From positions 1 to 8,050 of the forward strand of contig CAMWGZ010000050.1 of NCBI GenBank assembly GCA_947173915.1: a stretch of 8,050 nt of DNA. Reading direction: 5' to 3'. The notes under the pieces are model-generated. The model was not told where the DNA came from. It made no database searches and saw only the letters and a list, made by a program, of their open reading frames with translations. The position numbers were made by a program, and so were the translations under genes. This DNA comes from an uncultured Alistipes sp. Lineage in GTDB: Bacteria > Bacteroidota > Bacteroidia > Bacteroidales > Rikenellaceae. This document shows positions 1-5,805 of this stretch, piece after piece (within the stretch, counting starts at the first letter, position 1; every line of letters starts with the position of its first letter).

Positions 1-1033
1 CTGCCGGGCTGCCTGCGTCGGGGGCGGGCGTTTGTCCCGCCTCGGGGAAGCGGATCAGGTGGAGCAGGTGTTCCACCTCGCGCATGTAGTTGCGCTTGGG
101 GTTCTTGGGCGAATAGACGTAGCAGTCGAGGGTCAGAATCCGTCCGGTGGCGGCATCGACGGTCGAGTAGCTGACGAAGGGGCCGCCCATGAAGTCGCCC
201 TCCACGTCCCAGAAACCGCGCAGCTCGGCCCAGGCGCGTCCTTCGAGGCGGAACATGCGGTGGACGGGCGTGAAGACCCGGGAGGTGGTCATGTAGGAGC
301 CGTCGCTGGGACCGGGAATGCGGGCGGCGAAGCGGTTGCGGGCGGCGAGCAGTGCCTCGGGGGAGAGCGACTCGCGTCCCTCGTAGGGGTAGGAGTAGAG
401 CATGAAGCCCTGGCTTGCGGTGGGGAACTCGTAGCGGAACCAGAGGAAATCGTCGCTCTGCTGGGCCAGCGTGTAGCCCTTGGGGATGTTCATTTCGATC
501 CCGAACTTCTCGCGGACGACGCGGCTCAGCTCTTTCTGTTCGAATTTCTCGGCGAAGCGGATCGAGCGGTCGCGTTCGGCCGCCTCGAGCGTGCGGAGCA
601 GCTCGGCCCGGTGGTCGGATACGTAACGCACGAGCGCCTGCTGGTCGGGGCCTTGCAGCGTCAGCACGATCTGCGGCGCGGCGGTCACGTCGTACTGCAC
701 GGAGGCCGAGGCGGTCGGGAACTGGTCGGAGACCTCGACCTTCAGTATGTTGCGGTGCTCGGCGATCATGCCCTTGAAGTTGGCGGGCGTGAACTGGATG
801 ACGTTGAACAGCGGCTCGTGCTCGACCAGGTAGGGGATCGGGGCCTGGATCACGCTGCGCAGCGTGTCGCCCAGTTCGCCGTTCCACATCGGCTGGTTGC
901 AGACCACGATCAGCTCGTAGGGAGCGCCCTGCGAGTTCTTGAGTCGCGCACCGGTCAGGGTGCGGAAGGCCTTGCAGCCCGACAGGAGCGATACGAGCAG
1001 CAGGACGGCGGTGTAGAAAAAGGTTCTTTTCAT
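1..1033 (-). CDS. DUF4837 family lipoprotein (3' end cut by window edge)
   Basis: The minus strand is open from ATG at 1033 to base 1 with no stop, giving 344 residues and a truncated C-terminus. The N-terminus is a lipoprotein signal: MKRTF, a hydrophobic stretch, then LLSGC with the lipidated Cys at residue 20. The mature part contains YELIVVCNQPMW, a central segment rich in charged helices (about residues 130-185), and an aromatic C-terminal half with WFRYEFPT, RGFWDVEGDFMGGPFVSY and a final YMREVEHLLHLIRFPE. I recognise this as the Bacteroidetes DUF4837 family, whose function is unknown. The last visible residues are a Pro/Ala-rich tail, so probably little is missing. It stands alone on its strand here, with about 500 bases before the next gene. 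Family assignment is from memory of the pattern, without a search. The lipoprotein signal is seen directly. Confidence 0.85.
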   Translation of the reverse strand, partial: MKRTFFYTAVLLLVSLLSGCKAFRTLTGARLKNSQGAPYELIVVCNQPMWNGELGDTLRSVIQAPIPYLVEHEPLFNVIQFTPANFKGMIAEHRNILKVEVSDQFPTASASVQYDVTAAPQIVLTLQGPDQQALVRYVSDHRAELLRTLEAAERDRSIRFAEKFEQKELSRVVREKFGIEMNIPKGYTLAQQSDDFLWFRYEFPTASQGFMLYSYPYEGRESLSPEALLAARNRFAARIPGPSDGSYMTTSRVFTPVHRMFRLEGRAWAELRGFWDVEGDFMGGPFVSYSTVDAATGRILTLDCYVYSPKNPKRNYMREVEHLLHLIRFPEAGQTPAPDAGSPA

Positions 1034-1123
1034 GAGTATGTTTTTTTGTTTCGTTGCGGCGGTATGCGGCGGAGGTTCCGGAAGAGTGCGTTCGCATCGT
1101 TCGTCCGGCATCCGTCGGGAGGG

Positions 1124-1131
1124 TAAAGATA
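1124..1131 (-). promoter_or_regulatory. Probable -7 element for the DUF4837 gene
   Basis: On the minus strand these bases read TATCTTTA, one base from the Bacteroidetes -7 consensus TAnnTTTG. Twenty bases further upstream is TTT(C), a poor match to the -33 TTG. This would give a 5' leader of about 85 nt before the ATG at 1033. Support is the -7 match and the AT-rich setting only. Confidence 0.45.
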
Positions 1132-1200
1132 CAAATTTTGTGCAGAAAGAGAAAGCGTCGGGCGGAAAAGCGGGAGCCGCAGGCGTTTGGAGGCGGTGCG

Positions 1201-1234
1201 GACCGCCCTGCCGTCGAGGAGGGCGGGGGCGGTC
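1201..1234. repeat. GC-rich inverted repeat upstream of the DUF4837 gene
   Basis: GACCGCCC (1201-1208) is the exact reverse complement of GGGCGGTC (1227-1234). An alternative pairing inside it, CCGCCCT with AGGGCGG (7 bp), competes with the outer one. Neither strand has a T-run after the hairpin, so it does not look like an intrinsic terminator. Role unknown. Confidence 0.5.
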
Positions 1235-1260
1235 AGACGGAGTGAAAAGGTCGGTTACAT

Positions 1261-1304
1261 AAAAAGAGAATCCGAGAAGAGGATTGCTCCCTTCCCGCAT
1301 TCTC
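1261..1304 (-). terminator. Terminator-like hairpin, minus strand
   Basis: Read on the minus strand, GAGAAT (1304-1299) pairs with ATTCTC (1271-1266). Inside it, GGGAAGGG pairs with CCTCTTCTC with two G-U pairs, leaving a loop of about 7 nt. Five T follow directly (1265-1261). This is the form of an intrinsic terminator. It could end the transcript of the FAD-dependent dehydrogenase, which stops at 1537, but that would leave a 3' tail of over 200 nt. It could also end a small RNA from the intergenic region. Confidence 0.5.
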
Positions 1305-1536
1305 CATCAACCTAAAACTACTAACCTATAAACCTTAAAACTTCAGCACTAAGGTCGGATTAATTTTTTAAAAATGCAAATTTTTTCAGCGGAAAAATTC
1401 AAAAAATCGCGATTATTTTTTTCTCTTTGAAAGAAATAATGCGCGCGGAATACAGGTTTTCGGCGCTAATTAGTTTGTTCGCAGATGATTACATGTGTTT
1501 TCGGCGGGTGGGCGGTATTTTCCCCTCTCGTCCGCC
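1305..1536. other. AT-rich intergenic stretch without a recognisable gene
   Basis: With the hairpins at 1201-1304 and the promoter at 1124, this completes the gap of about 500 bases between two minus-strand genes. It holds A- and T-runs, a C/A-rich segment (about 1305-1345) resembling an untranslated leader, and AATCCGA (1269-1275) paired at a distance with TCGGATT (1355-1361), which is followed by a T-run. The only plus-strand mini-ORF seen, 18 codons at 1374-1430, is a low-complexity K/F/S peptide with no support. Confidence 0.5.
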
Positions 1537-3093
1537 CTATCGTTTCAGGTAGCGGACGACGGCTTCGGCGATCCGCTCGCCGTCGAGTGCTGCGGAGACG
1601 ATGCCGCCGGCATAGCCCGCCCCTTCGCCCGCAGGAAAGAGTCCTTCGACCTCGGGGTGCATGAGCGTCTCCCCCGAGCGGGGGATGCGGACCGGGGTGG
1701 AGGTGCGCGATTCGACCCCCACGACGATGGCTTCGTTGGTCAGGAAACCCCGCATCTTGCGGCCGAAGGTGGCGATGCCGGCGCGGAGCGCCTCGGCGAT
1801 GAAGGGGGGCATCCAGCGGTCCAGGCGCGAGGGGACGATTCCCGGGATGTAGGAGGTGCGGGGCAGGTCGGCGCTCGGCCGTCCGGCGACGAAGTCGGCG
1901 ACGCGCTGTGCGGGGGCCACCTGTCCGTCGGCACCGTGGCGGCGGGCCTCCGCTTCGAACTCCTGCTGGAACCGCAGGCCCGCCAGCTCGCCCCACCCGG
2001 CGCGCAGGTGTTCGACATCGGAGAGCCGCACCTCGGTAACGAGGCCCGAGTTGGCGAAGACCGAGTTGCGTCCGCTGGGCGACATGCCGTTCACGACCGA
2101 TTGCCCGGCATCGGTCATGGCCGGGACGATGAAGCCTCCGGGGCACATGCAGAACGAATAGACACCCCGTCCCCGCTCCTGGCTGACGAGCGAGTAGGCT
2201 GCGGCGGGGAGGTACTCCCCGCGCGCGGGGCTGTGGTACTGGATCGAGTCGATCAGAGCCTGGGGGTGTTCGATCCGCACGCCCATGGCGAAAGGTTTGG
2301 CTTCGAGGCGCACCCCTTCGCGGTGGAGCATCTCGTAGATGTCGCGGGCGGAGTGGCCGGTGGCCAGCACCACGGCGGCCCCCTCGTAGAGGGTGTCGCC
2401 CGCCCGGACTCCTGTCAGTCGGCCGCCGCGCATGCTGAGTCCCGTGGCGCGCGTTTCGAAGCGGATGTCGCCTCCGGCGGCCAGAATCGTGCGCCGGATG
2501 TTCGCGATCACGCGGGGCAGCTTGTCGGTGCCGATGTGGGGATGGGCTTCGTAGAGGATCTCGGGGGTGGCACCGTGGAAAACGAGCGTTTCGAGCGCCT
2601 TGCGGTAGTCGCCCCGCTTCTTGCTGCGGGTAAACAGCTTGCCGTCCGAGAAGGTGCCGGCTCCGCCCTCGCCGAAGGCGTAGTTCGAGTCGGGGTCGAT
2701 CTCCTGCCCCCGGTTGATGCGGGCGATGTCCCGCTTGCGGGGCGAGACCTCGCGTCCGCGTTCCAGGATAATCGGCCGGTAACCCAGTTCGATCAGCCGC
2801 AGGGCGGCGAAGAGTCCTGCGGGACCCGAGCCGACGATGATGACCTCCGTGCGTCCGCAGACCGAAGGGTAGTCGAAGTGTACGGGTGCCGGTGCCGGTT
2901 CGTGATCGGCATAGACTTCGAGCGTCAGGTTCACCTTGGGCAGCCGCTGCCGCGCGTCGATCGACCGCCCGACCACGCGCACCAGCGCCACGTCCGTCTC
3001 TGCGATTCCGATGCGTCGGGCGGCTTGCGCGGTGTAGTATGCGGTGTCTGCGGCCTCCTTGGGCGAGAGGGTAAGGGTCAGTCTGTGCGGCAT
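1537..3093 (-). CDS. NAD(P)/FAD-dependent dehydrogenase, COG2509 type
   Basis: A 518-residue cytoplasmic flavoprotein with no signal peptide. After an N-terminal domain of about 80 residues comes the FAD-binding Rossmann motif: EVIIVGSGPAG at 83-93 (GxGxxG at 88-93), followed by the acidic end of strand 2 in IILERG. Next is the block GEGGAGTFSDGKLFTR (141-156), typical of this family, then LATGHSARDIYEML and KPFAMGVRIEHPQ, and MCPGGFIVPA. The C-terminal FAD-contact motif is LFPAGEGAGYAGGI (about 486-498). Length and motif order fit the COG2509 'uncharacterized FAD-dependent dehydrogenase' group, common in Bacteroidetes and Firmicutes. The substrate is not established. I chose ATG at 3093 (MPHRLTLTLSPK). 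The frame stays open upstream to a TTG at 3135, but that lies above the promoter -7 element. It appears monocistronic and is divergent from the tRNA gene. Confidence 0.92.
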   Translation of the reverse strand: MPHRLTLTLSPKEAADTAYYTAQAARRIGIAETDVALVRVVGRSIDARQRLPKVNLTLEVYADHEPAPAPVHFDYPSVCGRTEVIIVGSGPAGLFAALRLIELGYRPIILERGREVSPRKRDIARINRGQEIDPDSNYAFGEGGAGTFSDGKLFTRSKKRGDYRKALETLVFHGATPEILYEAHPHIGTDKLPRVIANIRRTILAAGGDIRFETRATGLSMRGGRLTGVRAGDTLYEGAAVVLATGHSARDIYEMLHREGVRLEAKPFAMGVRIEHPQALIDSIQYHSPARGEYLPAAAYSLVSQERGRGVYSFCMCPGGFIVPAMTDAGQSVVNGMSPSGRNSVFANSGLVTEVRLSDVEHLRAGWGELAGLRFQQEFEAEARRHGADGQVAPAQRVADFVAGRPSADLPRTSYIPGIVPSRLDRWMPPFIAEALRAGIATFGRKMRGFLTNEAIVVGVESRTSTPVRIPRSGETLMHPEVEGLFPAGEGAGYAGGIVSAALDGERIAEAVVRYLKR

Positions 3094-3122
3094 GATCGGT
3101 CGTGGCGTTGAAATTACGGTTG

Positions 3123-3130
3123 CAAAAGTA
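3123..3130 (-). promoter_or_regulatory. -7 promoter element for the FAD-dependent dehydrogenase
   Basis: The minus strand reads TACTTTTG here, an exact match to the Bacteroidetes -7 consensus TAnnTTTG. Transcription would start near 3116, leaving about 23 nt before the ATG at 3093. No good -33 TTG lies 19-21 bp upstream, where the sequence is G-rich. This site argues for the start codon at 3093 over the upstream TTG. Confidence 0.6.
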
Positions 3131-3143
3131 ACCAAAAATGCAT

Positions 3144-3178
3144 AAAATAGCCCGGCCGCCGGCGGGGATCCCTATTTT
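3144..3178. repeat. Inverted repeat in the divergent promoter region
   Basis: AAAATAG (3144-3150) is mirrored by CTATTTT (3172-3178), enclosing a very GC-rich core with CCCG/CGGG pairing. The plus strand continues into further T, so it resembles an intrinsic terminator. It lies between a minus-strand promoter and plus-strand tRNA promoters, where no plus-strand gene needs ending. It may insulate the two promoters, which is inference only. Confidence 0.4.
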
Positions 3179-3223
3179 TTAACATCGTTTTAGATACTTC
3201 CGCTCGGCAAAATGCAAGCAGGC

Positions 3224-3254
3224 TTGCTTATGCGCTCGCTTATTCGTATCTTTG
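3224..3254 (+). promoter_or_regulatory. Upstream copy of the tRNA-Leu promoter
   Basis: TTG at 3224-3226, a 20-bp spacer, then TATCTTTG at 3247-3254: an exact Bacteroidetes -33/-7 pair. Its transcript would begin about 80 bases before the tRNA, inside an imperfect hairpin at 3246-3270 (GTATCT/AGATAC plus GGC/GCC). It may add transcripts that need 5' processing, or may be inactive. Confidence 0.55.
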
Positions 3255-3298
3255 GCTTCGCCTTAGATACTCCGGTCTCGGCATAATCAGGCTAATGC

Positions 3299-3329
3299 TT
3301 GCTTATGCGCTCGACTTTTCGTATCTTTG
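3299..3329 (+). promoter_or_regulatory. Promoter of tRNA-Leu(UAG)
   Basis: TTG at 3299-3301, a 20-bp spacer and TATCTTTG at 3322-3329 match the Bacteroidetes -33/-7 consensus exactly. Transcription would start near 3336, only a few bases before the mature tRNA 5' end at 3340. Confidence 0.85.
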
Positions 3330-3339
3330 CCGCCATCGG

Positions 3340-3421
3340 GCGGATATGGTGTAATTGGTAGCCACGTCAGACTTAGGATCTGATGCCGCGAGGCGTGGGG
3401 GTTCGAGTCCCTTTATCCGCA
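3340..3421 (+). tRNA. tRNA-Leu, anticodon UAG
   Basis: Cloverleaf read by eye. The acceptor stem GCGGATA (3340-3346) pairs with TATCCGC (3414-3420) over 7 bp, with A at 3421 as discriminator. The D arm contains AATTGGTAG. The anticodon stem TCAGA/TCTGA closes the loop CTTAGGA, whose middle triplet is TAG (reads CUA and related Leu codons). A long variable arm with GCC-GCGA-GGC marks it as class II, as expected for leucine. The T arm is GGGGG-TTCGAGT-CCCTT with two G-U pairs. CCA is not encoded, since ACAG follows the stem, so it must be added after transcription. Length is 82 nt. It is a single tRNA gene with its own promoter and terminator. Confidence 0.97.
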
Positions 3422-3424
3422 CAG

Positions 3425-3452
3425 AAGAGACCTTTCGGGGTCTCTTTTTTTT
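3425..3452 (+). terminator. Intrinsic terminator of tRNA-Leu
   Basis: AAGAGACC (3425-3432) pairs perfectly with GGTCTCTT (3439-3446) around the loop TTTCGG, and the T-run reaches 3452. It begins four bases after the tRNA 3' end. Confidence 0.93.
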
Positions 3453-3531
3453 GTGTCTCTGTTCCGATTCTGTATATTATGTTGTAATGCGAAAGAGGGC
3501 GATCGTACGGATGAGGAGTCGGATAAATCGT

Positions 3532-3539
3532 TACATTTG
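3532..3539 (+). promoter_or_regulatory. Probable -7 element for the PepSY-like gene pair
   Basis: TACATTTG matches TAnnTTTG exactly. No clear TTG lies 19-21 bp upstream. It would give a leader of about 170 nt before the ATG at 3716. The rest of 3453-3715 holds no convincing gene. It does contain a small AT-rich hairpin (ATAATA-AAA-TATTAT, about 3645-3660). Confidence 0.5.
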
Positions 3540-3715
3540 CGAGGCTGTAATGCGATCCGGATTTTGGGGCGGGAAAATCAAAAGGTGCACGACACACGGT
3601 GTGACTGCAATCCGGGGCGCGAATGCTGGCATGATTTGTGTCCTGATAATAAAAATATTATTCCGGCTCTGATTGAATGCAAACTGAGAAAACAAACTTA
3701 TAAAGTATAAGAACG

Positions 3716-4165
3716 ATGAAAAAAATCATTTTCGCAGTTATCGTGCTGCTTGCGGGAATTTTCACGGCAAAGGCCGACGGAAACGAACGCCCTATATCCG
3801 TGGAGGCTCTGCCCAAGGCGGCGCAGGAGTTCATTATGCAGCATTTCGGGCAGATGACTCCGACCTATGTCGTGGAGGAGGCGAAATATTCCGGCAAGGA
3901 GTACGAGGTGTATTTCTCCGATCGCACCGAGGTGGAGTTTGCGGCCGACGGCCGGTGGCGCAAGGTGGAGCGCAAGTACGCTCCCGTGCCTGAGGCCATC
4001 GTGCCCGAGGAGATCCGCACGTTTGTGGCCGGGCAGGGGAATACCTATCCGGGGCTGTTCGTCCGGGAGATCGAGCGCACCCCCTATACGTGGGAGATCG
4101 AGATGTCGAATGGCATCGAGGTCAAGTTCGACCGGAAATTCAACGTGATCGGCTATGACGATTAA
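3716..4165 (+). CDS. Exported PepSY-like (DUF2874) protein, two repeats
   Basis: 149 residues. Residues 1-20 are a signal peptide (MKKIIF, a hydrophobic core, then TAKA before DG), so the protein is probably periplasmic. The mature part is two copies of one unit of about 60 residues. Each starts with a helix (LPKAAQEFIMQHF at 32-44; VPEEIRTFVAGQ at 96-107) and passes a P/T-Y segment. Each then forms a beta meander with alternating charge (EYEVYFSDRTEVEF at 62-75; TWEIEMSNGIEVKF at 125-138) and ends in GRWRKVE or FNVIGYDD. This is the pattern of the PepSY-like / DUF2874 family ('putative beta-lactamase-inhibitor-like'), frequent in Bacteroidetes and of unproven function. The 3' end overlaps the next gene by 11 nt. 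The start is set by the signal peptide; the A-rich bases before ATG contain no Shine-Dalgarno. Confidence 0.85.
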   Translation: MKKIIFAVIVLLAGIFTAKADGNERPISVEALPKAAQEFIMQHFGQMTPTYVVEEAKYSGKEYEVYFSDRTEVEFAADGRWRKVERKYAPVPEAIVPEEIRTFVAGQGNTYPGLFVREIERTPYTWEIEMSNGIEVKFDRKFNVIGYDD

Positions 4166-4643
4166 CCATTCCGACCGCTCCTTCCGCTTGAAGAGAGGAT
4201 GGCTGTGGTGCGGCGGTGCGGTCGCGGCGCTGGCGCTGCTGCTGGCCGTCGCATGGGAGGTCGAGTGCGAGCGGGTCGTGACTCCGCAGCAGCTGCCCGC
4301 GTCGGCCCGGACTTTCCTTGTCACGCACTATCCGGACGAAATGCCCGTGCTGGTAATCCGCGAGCTGGACGACCTGTGCATTACCTACAAGGCGACCTTT
4401 CGTGACGGCATGCAGGTCGAGTTCCGCCGGAGCGGACGGTGGTATAAGATCGACAGCCACATGCGGCCCGTTCCTGCATCGGTCGTGCCGCCCCGGATCG
4501 CGGAGTTCCTCGCGCAGAACTATCCCGAAATGCCCGTTACGGAGTTCGGGTACAAACGCCGGCACTACGAAGTCGAATTGGCCGGCGGCAGGATCGAACT
4601 GAAGTTCGACGATGCCTTCGCGCTGCGGGGGTACGACGATTGA
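4155..4643 (+). CDS. PepSY-like (DUF2874) paralogue with N-terminal membrane segment
   Basis: 162 residues. After a basic N-terminus (RLKRGW) comes one hydrophobic segment, about 16-34, which may be a membrane anchor or an uncleaved signal, so the rest should lie in the periplasm. Two PepSY-like units follow: LPASARTFLVTHYP (47-60) with YKATFRDGMQVEFRRSGRWYK, and VPPRIAEFLAQNYPEMP (111-127) with YEVELAGGRIELKFDDAF, ending GYDD. It aligns along its length with the preceding gene product, down to the shared RPVP/APVP hinge and the C-terminal GYDD, so the two arose by duplication. Its ATG (4155) lies inside the previous gene, whose TAA is at 4163-4165, suggesting translational coupling. One protein looks soluble and the other anchored, so they may act together; that is inference. 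Confidence 0.83.
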   Translation: MTINHSDRSFRLKRGWLWCGGAVAALALLLAVAWEVECERVVTPQQLPASARTFLVTHYPDEMPVLVIRELDDLCITYKATFRDGMQVEFRRSGRWYKIDSHMRPVPASVVPPRIAEFLAQNYPEMPVTEFGYKRRHYEVELAGGRIELKFDDAFALRGYDD

Positions 4644-4684
4644 GCGCCCGCCTGCGAAACACGTTCCCGACGTTACGACCGAAT

Positions 4685-4722
4685 CGCCCCGAAGGATTTA
4701 AATCCTTCGGGGCGGTTTTTTT
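4685..4722 (+). terminator. Intrinsic terminator after the PepSY-like pair
   Basis: Bases 4685-4714 form a perfect 30-bp palindrome (CGCCCCGAAGGAT and its complement meeting at TTTAAA), followed by G and seven T (4716-4722). It lies 41 bases after the stop at 4643, making it a strong Rho-independent terminator for the plus strand. Confidence 0.95.
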
Positions 4723-4856
4723 CGCCGGCTCCGCTTGTCCGCTTCGTTTGCAGGGGAAAGAGTAAGATAAGCATATTGAGGCTGCATCGCAAGGCGTGCC
4801 GTGCTTGTAGAAAAGGTTTGTTTTGCGGAAATTTGCACCCGAATCTTGCTTGAGTG

Positions 4857-4887
4857 TTGTTCGAGTGGAATATGTTTTCTACTTTTG
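4857..4887 (+). promoter_or_regulatory. Promoter for the envelope operon starting at 5181
   Basis: TTG at 4857-4859, a 20-bp spacer and TACTTTTG at 4880-4887 match the Bacteroidetes promoter exactly. Transcription would start near 4894, giving a leader of nearly 290 nt. A weaker candidate, TATCGTTTG near 5060-5068, has one extra base between TA and TTTG. It would shorten the leader to about 105 nt. Confidence 0.6.
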
Positions 4888-5180
4888 TCTGGTCGAGTGA
4901 TCGACGGACATATTGTTAGAAAGTGTTTTCGCACTGTCCTCGTCAGAAAATGTGGAAGTTTTCAAAAACAACGGGACGACGAACAGCACTCATTTCTTGT
5001 TTAGGTATATGCGGACGGGTATTCTGCACCCGGCCCCGTATCTATTCAGGTGTGGGGTATCGTATCGTTTGTTGTTGTTATTGGTCTTTCCACAACCATC
5101 TGACGGATAAACGAAAGCGGCTCCACACTTTCTTTTGCGAACTGCCGTGTGGGAGTCGGGCGGCGGAATGTTGATTTATC
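4888..5180 (+). other. Long AT-richer untranslated leader
   Basis: No believable gene is present: the open frames here encode low-complexity, Cys/Arg-rich peptides without family features. Near its end, GCTCCACAC (5120-5128) pairs with GTGTGGGAGTC (5147-5157) with one bulge, about 25 bases before the ATG at 5181. It is more AT-rich than the flanking genes. Confidence 0.45.
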
Positions 5181-5792
5181 ATGAAAAATCTTTTTTGTTG
5201 GGCGCTTTGCGCCGTGTTGATGACCTCCTGCGGCGGCATGAAGTCCGTAGGCGATGCCGCCCGCACGTCGGCGGTCAGCCTCGAAGGCGAGAAGGTAAAT
5301 GTCGAAACCGTCAAGGTGCAGGGCATCGCCATGTCCGAAAGTCTGAACGATGAGGGTACCGAGATGATTCTCCGGCCGTTCAAGTGGTATGCCGGAGTGG
5401 GGAAGGCCGACAACAAGCAGGTGGCCATCGAGCTGGCGCAGCGCGAGGCCTACGCCACGATATCCCGGGTAATGAACAACGCCGTTCTGGATCAGGCGGA
5501 GCGGGGCAACTTAGCCAACAACGGGAGTGTGCGGCAGGCATTGACTTCGCACTGGAAACAGGTCAGCAGCAGTTTGCTGAGAGGTTGCGAGCCGTTCGGG
5601 GAGGTAACGGTCGAATACAATCAGGCCACTCGCATGTATCAGGTTACGGCGAAAGTCGCCATTCGGGGCGATCGCTTCAACCGGCTGCTCGATTCGGCAG
5701 GCAGTTACAGACCCGAAGGGCTGAGCGACCGGGAGCTCGATCAGTTCATCGAGGTCAATAGGGCCATCATGGAGGCGGCCAAAGGCAACTGA
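5181..5792 (+). CDS. LPP20/FlgP-like lipoprotein
   Basis: 203 residues. The signal ends in LMTSC with the probable lipidated Cys at 17, so this is an outer- or inner-membrane lipoprotein. After a linker (18-66) comes a compact domain. WYAGVGKADNKQVAIELAQREAYATI (69-94) shows the strand, G-x-G turn and long Ala-rich helix typical of the LPP20 / FlgP / FlgT N-terminal fold. A second helix follows (102-133), then strands EVTVEYNQATRMYQVTAKVAIRG (141-163). A charged C-terminal helix (about 182-201) follows. LPP20-type domains occur in Helicobacter LPP20 and in Vibrio FlgP, where they form rings or sheaths in the outer envelope. Assignment rests on fold-like pattern, not high identity. It is first in an operon: the next ATG comes 13 nt after its stop. 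No Bacteroidetes surface-export signal (K-D/E-D/E) follows the Cys. Confidence 0.7.
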   Translation: MKNLFCWALCAVLMTSCGGMKSVGDAARTSAVSLEGEKVNVETVKVQGIAMSESLNDEGTEMILRPFKWYAGVGKADNKQVAIELAQREAYATISRVMNNAVLDQAERGNLANNGSVRQALTSHWKQVSSSLLRGCEPFGEVTVEYNQATRMYQVTAKVAIRGDRFNRLLDSAGSYRPEGLSDRELDQFIEVNRAIMEAAKGN

Positions 5793-5805
5793 TCCGATCC
5801 TTGCG

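Larger units (their letters stand above)
3190..3332 (+). repeat. Tandem duplication of a promoter-bearing block (about 75 bp)
   Basis: Two imperfect copies lie head to tail, about 3190-3256 and 3263-3331. Each begins TTAGATAC (3190 and 3263), passes CTCGGCA-like and AGGCT sequence, and shares the identical 17 bases GCTTGCTTATGCGCTCG (3222-3238 and 3297-3313). Each ends TTCGTATCTTTG. The offset is 73 bp at the left end and 75 bp at the right. The first copy also holds the palindrome GCAAGC-AG-GCTTGC (3214-3227), degraded in the second. Both copies carry a full promoter. Confidence 0.8.

Noticed and set aside
32..1126. Plus-strand open frame of 364 codons
   Set aside because: It lies opposite the DUF4837 lipoprotein gene, whose frame gives a clear lipobox and family pattern. 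The plus-strand product is His/Gly/Ala-rich with no signal or fold, as expected for a shadow in GC-rich DNA.
1374..1430. 18-codon plus-strand mini-ORF
   Set aside because: Low-complexity peptide in AT-rich DNA, with no promoter, neighbour or coding bias to support it.
1495..3111. Plus-strand open frame of 538 codons
   Set aside because: Antisense to the FAD-dependent dehydrogenase, which has full flavin-binding motifs. The long opposite frame follows from GC-biased codon use.
3094..3135. Upstream TTG start extending the FAD-dependent dehydrogenase by 14 residues
   Set aside because: The extension crosses and precedes the -7 promoter element at 3123-3130, and family proteins begin near the MPHRLTLTLSP segment.
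3340..3452. tRNA-Leu as an integration site for a mobile element
   Set aside because: No repeat of the tRNA 3' end and no integrase or phage-like gene is visible in the window. The tRNA is followed directly by its own terminator and ordinary genes.
3453..3710. 85-codon plus-strand frame after the tRNA terminator
   Set aside because: It overlaps the tRNA terminator T-run and the likely promoter of the next operon. The composition is Cys/Arg/Lys-rich without domain features.
3698..4565. Minus-strand frames across the PepSY-like genes
   Set aside because: Shadows: the plus-strand frames give signal peptides, internal repeats and mutual homology, while the minus frames give His/Arg-rich sequence without features.
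4801..5174. Several short plus-strand frames in the leader region
   Set aside because: They overlap one another in different frames, cross the promoter or leader hairpin, and show no family resemblance or codon bias like the neighbouring genes.
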